Below are positions 1-8,286 of a DNA stretch of 64,000 nt, one piece after another; position 1 is the stretch's first letter, and every line of letters starts with the position of its first letter. The notes beneath the pieces are model-generated. The model was not told the origin of the DNA and did not search any database. It saw only the letters and a list, made by a program, of their open reading frames with translations. The position numbers were made by a program, and so were the translations under genes. The DNA is from Acinetobacter guerrae (GTDB lineage: Bacteria; Pseudomonadota; Gammaproteobacteria; Pseudomonadales; Moraxellaceae). Location of the stretch: NCBI RefSeq assembly GCF_009372255.1, contig NZ_LXGN01000007.1, positions 62,001 through 126,000 of the forward strand, written 5' to 3'.

Positions 1-86
1 GGTAAACCAATTCCTAAATTGACATAGAAGCCATCTTGCAACTCTTGTGCAGCGCGTTGCGCCATTTCAAATCTTGACCAGCCCAT
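1..86 (-). CDS. 3-oxoacid CoA-transferase subunit B (5' part only)
   Basis: This is the first 28 codons of a gene that continues beyond the left edge. The start reads MGWSRFEMAQRAAQELQDG and then YVNLGIGLP, the typical N-terminus of the beta subunit of succinyl-CoA:3-ketoacid (SCOT-type) CoA-transferases. The catalytic glutamate of this subunit lies outside the window. The ATG at 86 follows the stop of subunit A (TAA at 90-88) by a single base, so the two are almost certainly translationally coupled. It is the last visible gene of the five-gene minus-strand operon. A 3-oxoadipate CoA-transferase (PcaJ) is an alternative, because these families cannot be told apart from so few residues. Confidence 0.85.
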   Translation of the reverse strand, partial: MGWSRFEMAQRAAQELQDGFYVNLGIGL

Positions 87-87
87 T

Positions 88-795
88 TTATGCTCCCGCC
101 TGTTGTTTGAGTTTCACTTGCTCCATCCGTTTTACAGGGTTGGGAACATGGATAATTCTCTGTACATAAATACCGGGTAAATGCACATCATCTGGGTCTA
201 TTTCGCCAATCTCGACCAGTTGTTCAACTTCAACAATTGTCGTTTTTCCTGCGACTGCACAGTCTGGATTAAAATTACGGGCCGTTTTTCTAAAAACCAA
301 ATTACCTGCTTTGTCTGCCTTGTAAGCTTTCACCAGCGCCACATCGACCTGAAAAGATTGTTCCAATAAATATTCCTGACCATTAAATTCACGAATTTCT
401 TTCTGCTCTGCAATCACCGTACCTACACCTGTACGTGTATAGAACGCAGGAATACCAGCCCCCGCAGCACGAAGTTTTTCTGCTAATGTGCCTTGTGGTG
501 TCAACTCTACATCTAACTCACCTGTGAGTAATTGACGCTCAAACTCTTGGTTATCACCAATATAAGACGCAATCATTTTTTTAATCTGGCGAGTTTTTAA
601 CAACATCCCAAGCCCATAATCATCCAATCCCGCATTATTGGAAATACAGGTCAAATCTTTGACACCACTCTCTCTAACCGCAGTAATTAGTTGATCTGGG
701 ATACCACATAATCCAAATCCTCCTACTGCAATAGTCAAATCATCCTTTATCACACCATCCAAAGCTGCTGCGGCATTTTGATATATTTTACTCAT
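88..795 (-). CDS. 3-oxoacid CoA-transferase subunit A
   Basis: This 235-aa protein matches the length and pattern of the alpha subunit of SCOT/AtoD/PcaI-type CoA-transferases. It has the glycine-rich CoA-binding segment VGGFGLCGIPD near residue 24 and a later FRKTARNFNP segment typical of the family. With subunit B it would move CoA from succinyl-CoA (or acetyl-CoA) to a short 3-oxo acid or similar carboxylate. It starts 13 bp downstream of the flavin hydroxylase and belongs to the same minus-strand operon. This suggests that it activates an acid released by ring cleavage rather than serving general ketone-body metabolism; that role is inferred from context. No strong ribosome-binding site is visible. 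Confidence 0.9.
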   Translation of the reverse strand: MSKIYQNAAAALDGVIKDDLTIAVGGFGLCGIPDQLITAVRESGVKDLTCISNNAGLDDYGLGMLLKTRQIKKMIASYIGDNQEFERQLLTGELDVELTPQGTLAEKLRAAGAGIPAFYTRTGVGTVIAEQKEIREFNGQEYLLEQSFQVDVALVKAYKADKAGNLVFRKTARNFNPDCAVAGKTTIVEVEQLVEIGEIDPDDVHLPGIYVQRIIHVPNPVKRMEQVKLKQQAGA

Positions 796-808
796 TTTGT
801 TTGTCTCA

Positions 809-2365
809 CTAAGCTATAGCAGTTGCATGTGTCGAGCTGTATTGCTGCATATATGCCTCAAAATACTCAATCAATTGCTGTGCATCTTCAGCTTGTTCAA
901 CCGCACCAAAGATGTAGAAATCTGGGCGAACCAGCATGGCTTGAATTTGATGCTGCTGCATAAATTGCGTGATCACCTGCTGAATATCTTTGGATTGTTC
1001 ATCCTGCAATGAAAGGGTTTGTAATTGGTCTGATGATGAAAGCGCTATAGTCTGATTCAGAGTCAATAATGCAAATTGTCCTGAAATCAAATCATCCAAT
1101 CTTTTCTGAACGGCGCCACATTGTAAAATGCTGTGTGGAGACAACTGACCTGCAATTTGCTGCGGGTTAAATTTTGGATTTTTTGCCAAAATTCCTTGGG
1201 TCAAATCAGGAAAATTTGGTGGTGGCGGTACAATCCCATCAAAAAATGCCTGATCTCGTTGCTGTGCTTCGGTTGGGTCAGATACACAAATCACTTTACC
1301 CAAGAACATCGATAGCTCAATCACATCATTGACGTGTGGACTACGTTCTTCAAAATAACTTTCCAAGATCTCATCATTATATTGACCACTTAATACACCT
1401 GAGATTTTCCATGATAAATTTAGCGCATCACGAAAACCTGCGCACATTCCTTGTCCCATAAAGGGTGGCATCACATGTGCTGCATCCCCTGCAATCAGGA
1501 TTCGATCTTGCCGCCATTTTTGTGAAATAAGAGATTTAAAGTTATATAATTTGAAGCGAATCAAGGTGGCCTGTTCTGAAGTAACCCACGGCTTTAGCAG
1601 TTCCCACACCTTTTCTTCATTTTCAAGATCGGCCACTGACTCATGCGGTAAACGCATAAATTCCCATCTTCTCAAATATTGACCTTCAAAAATTCCCGCA
1701 GGAGCAATCGTAGTTGGTCGTTCAGGATTACAATATTGTGTGGCTTCGACGGGAATGTTATTTCGGATATTTTCATTTGGAATAATATCTACGACTAACC
1801 AATCTGCCTGAAAACCTTTATCAAACCAGTTAGCATCAATCGACTGCCGTACAATACTATTTGCACCATCGGCACCAACCACAAAACTTGCAGAAAATAA
1901 ATCGGTTTGTTCTGTTGCCAGATTTCTAGCCATTACTTTGGCTTGCTGTGCATCTTGTTCTATTTTTAGAACTTCATAACCAAGACGAACATCGACATTT
2001 GGATATTTTTTTAATTCATTTTCAACTAATCTTTCAAAGCTGGGTTGATGAATAAAATTTACTTCCGCACCGCCTGAAATCGACTCACGTGCCCAATCGA
2101 AGGTAATGAGTTCTTTCCAGTCAGCATTGACCCATTGATAAGTTTCACCTGGCTGAATAATCGCTTGCAGTTGTTGCTCCAAACCAAGTGTCAATAACAT
2201 ACGACGCATTTCGTGGTCGATACAAATGGCACGTGGTAATGGATAACGCTCTGTCCAGCGTTCAAAAATCTGAACCTGATGGCCTTTTCGTGCCAGATTT
2301 AATGCCAAAACTGCACTGACAGGTCCAAAACCGACAACAATCACATCTGTTTGCTGAGCTACCAT
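809..2365 (-). CDS. MhpA-like FAD-dependent aromatic hydroxylase
   Basis: This 518-aa class A flavoprotein monooxygenase has the N-terminal FAD fold (DVIVVGFGPVSAVLALNLA, residues 7-25), the YPLPRAICIDHEMRR segment characteristic of 3-(3-hydroxyphenyl)propionate hydroxylases, a DG motif (VVGADGANS) and the FAD ribityl-binding GDAAHVMPPFMGQGM motif. The family uses NAD(P)H and O2 to add a hydroxyl to a substituted phenol, making a catechol for ring cleavage. The neighbouring extradiol dioxygenase fits that job. The start at 2365 has AAGGAA seven bases upstream. The second glycine of the usual GxGPxG is serine (GPVS), a mild departure from E. coli MhpA. The true substrate is unknown; phenylpropionate, orcinol-like or alkylphenol substrates are all possible. 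Confidence 0.85.
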   Translation of the reverse strand: MVAQQTDVIVVGFGPVSAVLALNLARKGHQVQIFERWTERYPLPRAICIDHEMRRMLLTLGLEQQLQAIIQPGETYQWVNADWKELITFDWARESISGGAEVNFIHQPSFERLVENELKKYPNVDVRLGYEVLKIEQDAQQAKVMARNLATEQTDLFSASFVVGADGANSIVRQSIDANWFDKGFQADWLVVDIIPNENIRNNIPVEATQYCNPERPTTIAPAGIFEGQYLRRWEFMRLPHESVADLENEEKVWELLKPWVTSEQATLIRFKLYNFKSLISQKWRQDRILIAGDAAHVMPPFMGQGMCAGFRDALNLSWKISGVLSGQYNDEILESYFEERSPHVNDVIELSMFLGKVICVSDPTEAQQRDQAFFDGIVPPPPNFPDLTQGILAKNPKFNPQQIAGQLSPHSILQCGAVQKRLDDLISGQFALLTLNQTIALSSSDQLQTLSLQDEQSKDIQQVITQFMQQHQIQAMLVRPDFYIFGAVEQAEDAQQLIEYFEAYMQQYSSTHATAIA

Positions 2366-2382
2366 GATTAAATTCCTTTTAA

Positions 2383-3321
2383 TTAAATGGTTTCGTAGTT
2401 AGTAATAAAATCCTTTGGAGGGTTTGGCCCCCATACAAACATCGAGTCTTCAACAGGATGGTTCGCAGCAGGCCAATCATGATCATGTGCGACAAAATCG
2501 ATGTCATGCGAATATTCGGCATAACTTCCCCAAGGATCGCGAACATAATGGAAATAATTTGAACCCAGAACATGACGTCCAAGCCCCCACCCTTGATCGT
2601 AACCCGCCTGCTCCATTTGCTGTTTCCCTAGTCCAACATCATCAATCCGATCTACATTCCAGCTCGAATGATGTAAACCACCACCATTGGATTTTGCAAT
2701 GGCAAGTAGATGATGATCACTACCATGAGCACCATGTAAAAATGCCACAATGCCACGTGACTGATCAGAAATACGCAGACCTAATACATCAACATAAAAA
2801 TCCACCGTGGCTTCAACATCTACCGTAAAAATGGAAAGATGAGATAGGTATCCAGGATGAACTTGAGTAATTGAATTTCGATTTGGCGCACGTCCAGCTC
2901 TTGACTCCGTTGATGGATAAATGGCTTGAGATTTGTGGCTAGGCGAAACTTTATCTGCCACCATAATCTGTAAAGCAAGATTATCTGGCCCTCGAATCCA
3001 AAACGATTGCTCGGCATGATCGTCCAATGCTGTTATGGTCTGGATATTCTTTGCCGCGATGTGCTGTTGCATTGCATCAAAATCTTCGGCATAGACGCCA
3101 AAAGATAACCATTTCAATTGTTTTTTATCACCAGCCTGATAAATACGCGCCCACCGATGGGTATCTCCATAAGTATAGAGTTCAAGATGTCCCGCCGTTG
3201 ATCGTTTGACTTGCAAACCGAAAGCATTAAAAAAGTCATAAGCCTTCTGTAGATCTGGAACGCTGATTATGAACTCGCAGATAGAGTGCACCGCAAGCTG
3301 ATCTTGTCTTTTATTATTCAT
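2383..3321 (-). CDS. type I extradiol (VOC-fold) ring-cleavage dioxygenase
   Basis: This 312-aa protein has two vicinal-oxygen-chelate modules, at about residues 12-125 and 155-285. The second module carries the metal site expected of type I extradiol dioxygenases: H161 in GYLSHLSIF, H217/H218 in GLHHSSWNV and E269 in SYAEYS. These bind Fe(II) (or Mn) and cleave a catechol beside its hydroxyls. The ATG at 3321 is preceded by AGGA with a seven-base gap. It lies between the FAH hydrolase and the flavin hydroxylase, 17 bp before the latter, so it probably cleaves the catechol that enzyme makes. It is of the 2,3-dihydroxybiphenyl 1,2-dioxygenase/catechol 2,3-dioxygenase superfamily; the exact substrate cannot be read from sequence. 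Confidence 0.88.
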   Translation of the reverse strand: MNNKRQDQLAVHSICEFIISVPDLQKAYDFFNAFGLQVKRSTAGHLELYTYGDTHRWARIYQAGDKKQLKWLSFGVYAEDFDAMQQHIAAKNIQTITALDDHAEQSFWIRGPDNLALQIMVADKVSPSHKSQAIYPSTESRAGRAPNRNSITQVHPGYLSHLSIFTVDVEATVDFYVDVLGLRISDQSRGIVAFLHGAHGSDHHLLAIAKSNGGGLHHSSWNVDRIDDVGLGKQQMEQAGYDQGWGLGRHVLGSNYFHYVRDPWGSYAEYSHDIDFVAHDHDWPAANHPVEDSMFVWGPNPPKDFITNYETI

Positions 3322-3383
3322 AACATTGTCCTAATGTTGTTTATTTCTTTCATCCATAAAGAAAACAAGCGGGTGTTTTTACA

Positions 3384-4220
3384 TTACACAATCACTTGTT
3401 TTTGCTGACCTAGCAGATCACTGTCCAGTGTCACAACATCACCTTTTTTAAGGAAGCGCGCTGGCTTCATTCCACCACCTACACCCGCTGGTGTTCCTGT
3501 AATCACCACATCACCCGGTAAAAGCGTCATAAATTGACTGACATAGGCAATAATTTTCGCCACAGAGAAAATCATGTCGCTGGTATGGGCAGACTGCATG
3601 AGTTCATCGTTGACTTTTAATGAAAATTGAACATTTTGTGGATCTGTTAATTCATCACGCGTCACTAACCACGGTCCAATAGGACCAAAGGTGTCAAAGC
3701 TTTTACCCTTGCCCCATTGCCCATTACGTTGTAACTGCCAATGACGCTCAGAAACATCATTAGCCAGACAGTAACCTGCGACATAATCCAAAGCGTCTGC
3801 TTCGGATACATTCTGAGCAATTTTGCTCATCACAAAACCGAGTTCGAGTTCCCAATCTGTTGCCGTTGAGTTTGGCGGCAAAACCACGTTGTCATTTGGA
3901 CCACTTAGAGAAGTAATAGCTTTGAGAAACACAACAGGTTCAGCAGGGAATTCTAGACCTGCCTCTCGAGCATGCTCACCATAATTCAGCCCAATCGCAA
4001 TAAATTGACGTACACCAGTCACAGGCGTACCAAGCCTTTGCGCTGTATCTACGATTGGGAAAATATCCAAATCGAGCTGTTTCACAAGGGCAAGTTTTTC
4101 ATTGCTTAGCCATTCTGGACTCCAGTCTGGAATCAGTGATGAAACATCGCGGATTATGCCTTTGTTGTCTAATATCCCTGGCTTTTCATTTCCTTGAGTA
4201 CCAAATCGGATAAGCTTCAT
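3384..4220 (-). CDS. fumarylacetoacetate hydrolase (FAH) family protein
   Basis: The protein is 278 aa when started at MKLIRFGTQGNEKPG. An in-frame ATG at 4259 is possible, but the ATG at 4220 has AAGGGA about seven bases upstream and matches the usual family N-terminus. The FAH fold motifs are present: FIAIGLNYGEHAREAG, the metal-ligand region ATDWELELGFVMSK, and GDVVITGTPAGVG near the C-terminus. Family members hydrolyse or decarboxylate beta-diketo acids such as acylpyruvates, or meta-cleavage products. As first gene of the operon it is the likely C-C hydrolase acting after the extradiol dioxygenase; no MhpC-type alpha/beta hydrolase is nearby. The substrate is inferred only. Confidence 0.85.
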   Translation of the reverse strand: MKLIRFGTQGNEKPGILDNKGIIRDVSSLIPDWSPEWLSNEKLALVKQLDLDIFPIVDTAQRLGTPVTGVRQFIAIGLNYGEHAREAGLEFPAEPVVFLKAITSLSGPNDNVVLPPNSTATDWELELGFVMSKIAQNVSEADALDYVAGYCLANDVSERHWQLQRNGQWGKGKSFDTFGPIGPWLVTRDELTDPQNVQFSLKVNDELMQSAHTSDMIFSVAKIIAYVSQFMTLLPGDVVITGTPAGVGGGMKPARFLKKGDVVTLDSDLLGQQKQVIV

Positions 4221-4245
4221 GCTTCTATTCCCTTTTTTATTAAAT

Positions 4246-4274
4246 TGACATTTTGTCATTATGACATATTGTCA
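4246..4274. promoter_or_regulatory. two tandem palindromic operators (TGACA-N3-TGTCA)
   Basis: Two 13-bp palindromes, TGACATTTTGTCA (4246-4258) and TGACATATTGTCA (4262-4274), sit 16 bp centre to centre. They lie just upstream of the FAH gene start, in the 245-bp gap separating it from the divergent TetR gene. Both have identical 5-bp arms and a 3-bp AT spacer. This is what a homodimeric repressor site looks like, and the adjacent TetR protein is the obvious candidate binder. The assignment to that protein is inference. Confidence 0.7.
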
Positions 4275-4465
4275 TATTTAACCTAAAAAAAGATGTTGTC
4301 AATCATTTTTTGATCAGTTTAAAAGTGATCAAATTATGTTTTTGATTTTTAAATATTTATATTTTTGCATAAGGCAAATGAAGATTACTTTTGGATTTAG
4401 ACCAAAATTTAGATAATATAGTTAAGATTTCAATGAGATAGCATAAAGCTTCTAAAGAGGAAAAA

Positions 4466-5137
4466 TTGGACCACCGAAGCAGAGTCGGTTTAGAAAAAAA
4501 GCAAAAAATGAAAAATCATTTGATGCTTTCATCGCTTGATCTATATTGCCAAGCGCCTGCCGAGCAAAATTTATTGATTGATGATTTTGTCAAACATGCT
4601 GGTGTATCTCGAGGTACTTTTTATAATTACTTTACTTCGACAAATGATTTGCTCACTGAAATTGCCATGCAGATGAGTGACGAGGTACTGGACATTATTG
4701 AACCTATTATTTTGCAATATGACCATCCCGTTGAGCGAATAATGTTGGCTACTAAATTATATTTACGTTCTGCGATTCGCTATCCCATCTGGGGACAATT
4801 AATTACCAGCATAGGTCCCAAATTTACTATTCGTGGTAGAAATATTTCACTCTATCTCACTCGAGACTTAAAAAAAGCCGATGACTTGGCTTTAATTACG
4901 ATCAAAGATTATCGGGTATCGCGTGATATTTTTCTGGGTTCTGCCTATTACTCTATGGAAACTATTTTAACGGAAACAGTGGGTCAGGATTATTTAAATC
5001 TGGTAATGGAAAGCATGTTTATCAATTTAGGGATTAGTCAAGATGAAGTAAATCGATTGATGAGTTTGACTTTACCCTCCGACATTGCCATAGAAACACC
5101 TTATTTTTCACTGCTAAAAGGTCTTCAGTCCAACTGA
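4466..5137 (+). CDS. TetR-family transcriptional regulator of the catabolic operon
   Basis: The 223-aa protein has an N-terminal helix-turn-helix, IDDFVKHAGVSRGTFYNYF at about residues 34-52, followed by a divergent all-helical ligand-binding domain. It starts at a TTG codon; AAAGAGG at 4454-4460 is a good Shine-Dalgarno sequence five bases before it. The first in-frame ATG is 14 codons later, close to the HTH, so TTG is preferred. The gene is divergent from the five-gene ring-cleavage operon and faces two tandem palindromes. The simplest reading is a repressor released by an aromatic substrate or metabolite. The effector is unknown. Confidence 0.85.
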   Translation: MDHRSRVGLEKKQKMKNHLMLSSLDLYCQAPAEQNLLIDDFVKHAGVSRGTFYNYFTSTNDLLTEIAMQMSDEVLDIIEPIILQYDHPVERIMLATKLYLRSAIRYPIWGQLITSIGPKFTIRGRNISLYLTRDLKKADDLALITIKDYRVSRDIFLGSAYYSMETILTETVGQDYLNLVMESMFINLGISQDEVNRLMSLTLPSDIAIETPYFSLLKGLQSN

Positions 5138-5243
5138 GTTTTTAAAATTTATTATTTATAACTAAGTTTAATCATTGTGATTTCAATTGATGAAAAGCTC
5201 GGTAGATAGAGTCTGATTTGGCTGTCTGGAAAATATTTGCACG

Positions 5244-6173
5244 CTATTTTTTGTCATGTGGAGAAATTTTTAACTGTTCCATATTCCTGCTCAATTGTTG
5301 TATCAAAATTTGGGAAATTCTGGAAAGTTGACGGCGTTGCCCTGCACATAGCGCTAAAGTTAGTGGTTGAATTGCTTTTTCACAAATCGGAATAAAAACC
5401 AATTCTTTATTCTCAACGGCAGTATAAACATCTAAATAGCTCAGAATCGCAACCCCCATATTTCTTTTTAACATTGAAATCATGAGTCGGATATCATTGG
5501 TCAGGGTTTGATGTATGGGCACAATATGCTGTTTTTTGTACATTGCGATGACTCGTTCATGAATGATCAAGGGTGCATCTGCAATAATATGGCGACTTTC
5601 AAATGTATCAGCAAGAGTGAGTTTTGCATGAGTCGCAAGCTTATGCTTTGGACTCATCACAAAGCCGATTGGAATTTCTATAAACGATAAAACTTCAAGT
5701 TGCGCATGTATCAAAGGATCTAAAATCAAGCCAAAATCAATTTCTGTATTGATAATTTTTTGAATAATCACCTTACTTTCATGTGTATGAATATTAAACG
5801 TAATCCACGGATATTGCTGCTGTAAATCTGCCAAAGTACCAATTACAAAACCTTCACTCAGGGCAGAAATTAATCCCAATTCAACAGATCCTCGCTTTAA
5901 TCCTTGTATCTCATCAAAACGTATCCGTGTTTGATTGAATTCTTTTTTCCAGCGCAATAAGTCTGAATATAGTAATTCACCCGCCAGTGTTAATTTAAGT
6001 CCATTGGGTAAACGCTCAAATAGCGCAATGCCCAATTGCTCCTCAGCGAGTGTGATTTGACGATGAACGGCTGAAACAGAAATAAAGAGCTGCTCGGCCG
6101 CTTTATGTAAATTTTCAGTTTCGGCAACCACCAAAAAATATTCAGCAAACCGAGAAAAAGGAACATCGATCAT
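5244..6173 (-). CDS. LysR-family transcriptional regulator
   Basis: The protein is 309 aa from the ATG at 6173. Two earlier start codons exist (6188 and 6206), but GGGGGTGAG directly precedes the 6173 ATG and MIDVPFSRFAEYFLVV is a normal LysR N-terminus. The winged helix-turn-helix spans about residues 6-65 (NLHKAAEQLFISVSAVHRQI, then LFERLPNGLKLTLAG). A periplasmic-binding-protein-like effector domain follows. The gene is divergent from the Rieske oxygenase, separated by about 150 bp containing a TTCTA-N5-TAGAA palindrome. It most likely activates that oxygenase gene in response to its aromatic substrate and represses itself, the usual LysR arrangement; this is inference from position. Confidence 0.88.
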   Translation of the reverse strand: MIDVPFSRFAEYFLVVAETENLHKAAEQLFISVSAVHRQITLAEEQLGIALFERLPNGLKLTLAGELLYSDLLRWKKEFNQTRIRFDEIQGLKRGSVELGLISALSEGFVIGTLADLQQQYPWITFNIHTHESKVIIQKIINTEIDFGLILDPLIHAQLEVLSFIEIPIGFVMSPKHKLATHAKLTLADTFESRHIIADAPLIIHERVIAMYKKQHIVPIHQTLTNDIRLMISMLKRNMGVAILSYLDVYTAVENKELVFIPICEKAIQPLTLALCAGQRRQLSRISQILIQQLSRNMEQLKISPHDKK

Positions 6174-6209
6174 TCTCACCCCCTGCATAATCAATCGCGC
6201 CAACAACTA

Positions 6210-6224
6210 TTCTATTTTTTAGAA
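6210..6224. promoter_or_regulatory. candidate LysR-type operator
   Basis: TTCTATTTTTTAGAA (6210-6224) is an inverted repeat that fits the LysR T-N11-A rule. It lies 37 bp upstream of the LysR start, between LysR and the divergent Rieske gene. A second, shorter palindrome (TCTAATAGA, 6242-6250) lies about 29 bp away centre to centre, resembling the paired recognition and activation sites of LysR promoters. Confidence 0.55.
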
Positions 6225-6322
6225 CAGATTATACAAATCATTCTAATAGACAATATACATCATACATTCAATACTGCATTTAATCCGATCTATCTCATCA
6301 AAATAAAGTACGAGGCGCAGCC

Positions 6323-7378
6323 ATGAATGCAATCCCAGTCATTAATTTGATCAATAAACCTTGTTATAGCCAATTCGAAGATCAGGATTGGCAAATTCTT
6401 TCTCAGCATTGGTATCCAGTGGCTCGGATTGAGGATGTTTCGATTCAGCCGCAACAGGTTACATTGCTAGATGTTAAAATGGCATTATATAAAACCGAAT
6501 CAGGTGATATTCATCTGGTGCGCGATATCTGTCCACATCGCGGCGTGCCTCTTACAAAAGGTTGGGTTGAAGGTGAGGAAATTGTGTGTCCCTATCATGG
6601 CTTACGTTATAACGCAGAAGGAAAATGCACAAAAATTCCAGCTCAACCAGAATTAACCAAAATTTCAGATCGTTTTCGCTTAACTAAATTTCCAGTTGTA
6701 CAAAAATATGGTTTGATCTGGACCAGTATTCAAAACCGCCATGTCGAATCTGCTAATTTTCCAGTACTTGATACGTGGGAAGATGCAACACATCAAGCTA
6801 TTTTGCCGCCATTTGTCGATATCGCGGGCTCAAGTGGACGCCAACTTGAAGGATTTATTGATGTTGCACATTTTGCATGGGTGCATAATGAAGCGTTTGC
6901 GAGTCGTGAAAACCCAGTTGTGCCTAAATACTCCACTATAAAAACTGATTATGGTTTACATACTGAATATGTGAGCGATGTCAGTAATTATCCTCATGGT
7001 CTGCAACATCTGGCACCTCAAGATTTTTTATGGAAACGTGTATTTGATGTATATCCACCGTTTTCTGCAATATTGACCGTGCATTTTCCGAATGATGGAA
7101 TTTTAAAAATCTTAAATGCCTGCTGCCCAGTTTCACATAACCAAACTCGTTTATTTGTACCGCTTACGCGTAATTTTGATACGACGGGAGATTTACAGGC
7201 TGTTTATGACTTTAATGAACAAATTTTTGCAGAAGATCAAGAGATGGTTGAAGCGCAAAAACCTGAGGAATTACCTCTCGATTTAACCATGGAAGCACAT
7301 TTTGAAGCGGATCGTTCTTCTACAACTTATCGTCGTATTTTGGCCGATTGGGGATTAAGTAAACGCTATACGGTGTAA
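6323..7378 (+). CDS. Rieske non-heme iron aromatic oxygenase, large subunit
   Basis: The 351-aa protein has a Rieske [2Fe-2S] domain with ligands C70 and H72 (CPHRG) and C89 and H92 (CPYHG). A catalytic domain follows, whose mononuclear iron site reads EGFIDVAHFAWVH, giving D180, H183 and H188. The length and layout resemble VanA-type O-demethylase/oxygenase subunits. Such enzymes need electrons from a reductase (VanB-like or ferredoxin plus reductase), and none is encoded nearby, so the partner must lie elsewhere. GAGG lies about eight bases before the ATG. It is divergent from a LysR gene. The role may be demethylation or ring hydroxylation of an aromatic acid; the substrate is not determinable. 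Confidence 0.9.
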   Translation: MNAIPVINLINKPCYSQFEDQDWQILSQHWYPVARIEDVSIQPQQVTLLDVKMALYKTESGDIHLVRDICPHRGVPLTKGWVEGEEIVCPYHGLRYNAEGKCTKIPAQPELTKISDRFRLTKFPVVQKYGLIWTSIQNRHVESANFPVLDTWEDATHQAILPPFVDIAGSSGRQLEGFIDVAHFAWVHNEAFASRENPVVPKYSTIKTDYGLHTEYVSDVSNYPHGLQHLAPQDFLWKRVFDVYPPFSAILTVHFPNDGILKILNACCPVSHNQTRLFVPLTRNFDTTGDLQAVYDFNEQIFAEDQEMVEAQKPEELPLDLTMEAHFEADRSSTTYRRILADWGLSKRYTV

Positions 7379-7541
7379 CAGATCATACATTTTCAATGTT
7401 GTTGTTTCGATTGGTCATTTAACCAAAAGATAAAACTTTTTTCTGATCATTCTGTGAAAAAAACTGAGGCAAAATTGTTTATTAATCGACAATAACGATT
7501 GAAAAATATCTTCAGCTTATTGTCTTTCATATCGTAACTGG

Positions 7542-7579
7542 GCGATCAATTGAATTTTATATTACCCTTGATTGATCGC
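7542..7579. terminator. inverted repeat between convergent genes
   Basis: GCGATCAAT (7542-7550) and ATTGATCGC (7571-7579) can form a 9-bp stem with a 20-base loop. It lies between the ends of the Rieske gene and the convergent TetR gene. There is no clear T-run on either side, so it may be a weak or Rho-assisted terminator or a 3' stabilising hairpin. Confidence 0.4.
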
Positions 7580-7599
7580 TAGCTATTTTACTGAATCAC

Positions 7600-8199
7600 T
7601 TATTCTCTTTTAAGCTGTAAGTATCCTAGTATCATCAATTTTAGCTCGTCCACAATTTCATTCTGGCTCATTAAACTATGTTCTAAACTGATATAGCGCA
7701 TCATGGTATACATGGTGCTATTGATAATAATAAATAATTTTGTTGATAGATTATTTAAGTCCAAATGCTGATGATACTTGAGCAATACTTGTTGTCCCAA
7801 ATCAAAAATATGTTGTTGCATAACATCGGTTGCGCGAGTTTGAGGGAAATTATGCCAATGCCGAATAACCTCAACATAAAATTGATTGTTATTTAAAGCC
7901 TCGAAACCAAAGTTAATTGCGGTAGAAATTAACGTCTCTAACTTTTCATCAGGACTTAGGCTGAGCAGTTGTTTTAGTTGTTGCCCAATCTCATGACTTT
8001 TTTGCTCAAGCAAGCAATCCAATATATTTTGTTTATCTGAAAAATATTGATAAATAGAACCCACACTCACCCCTGAAAGCTCCGCAATTTTTGGTGTCGT
8101 TGTATTTTCCAAACCATATAAACACACTGCTTTTTCAGTTGCTTGAAGTATTACATTAACCAGTTCTCTAGAACGGCTTTGTTGAGGTTTTTTGCGCAT
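7600..8199 (-). CDS. TetR-family transcriptional regulator
   Basis: The protein is 199 aa from the ATG at 8199; a GTG at 8211 is an alternative, but the GAGAG just before 8199 serves better as a ribosome-binding site. The N-terminal region RSRELVNVILQATEKAV and the helix-turn-helix IAELSGVSVGSIYQYFSDK (about residues 41-59) are typical TetR. The C-terminal domain is unremarkable. It is divergent from the MpaB-family oxygenase across about 90 bp and probably represses that gene and the following dehydrogenase. The effector is unknown. Confidence 0.87.
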   Translation of the reverse strand: MRKKPQQSRSRELVNVILQATEKAVCLYGLENTTTPKIAELSGVSVGSIYQYFSDKQNILDCLLEQKSHEIGQQLKQLLSLSPDEKLETLISTAINFGFEALNNNQFYVEVIRHWHNFPQTRATDVMQQHIFDLGQQVLLKYHQHLDLNNLSTKLFIIINSTMYTMMRYISLEHSLMSQNEIVDELKLMILGYLQLKRE

Positions 8200-8225
8200 G
8201 AAATCTCTCACGGCTAAACACGAAT

Positions 8226-8244
8226 TGTATGCGAATATACATTC
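8226..8244. promoter_or_regulatory. candidate TetR operator
   Basis: In the short TetR/MpaB divergent gap, TGTAT (8226-8230) and ATACA (8237-8241) form an inverted repeat. An overlapping imperfect palindrome, GAATATACATTC, spans 8233-8244. Either could be the site for the adjacent TetR protein. The evidence is symmetry and position only. Confidence 0.4.
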
Positions 8245-8286
8245 ATATTATGGTATAAACAACGCTTAAATCTGGTAGAAGACGAC

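Noticed and set aside
2415..2828. 137-codon frame opposite the extradiol dioxygenase
   Set aside because: Rich in His, Asn and Gln with no fold-like pattern; it exists because the dioxygenase codons are open on the other strand.
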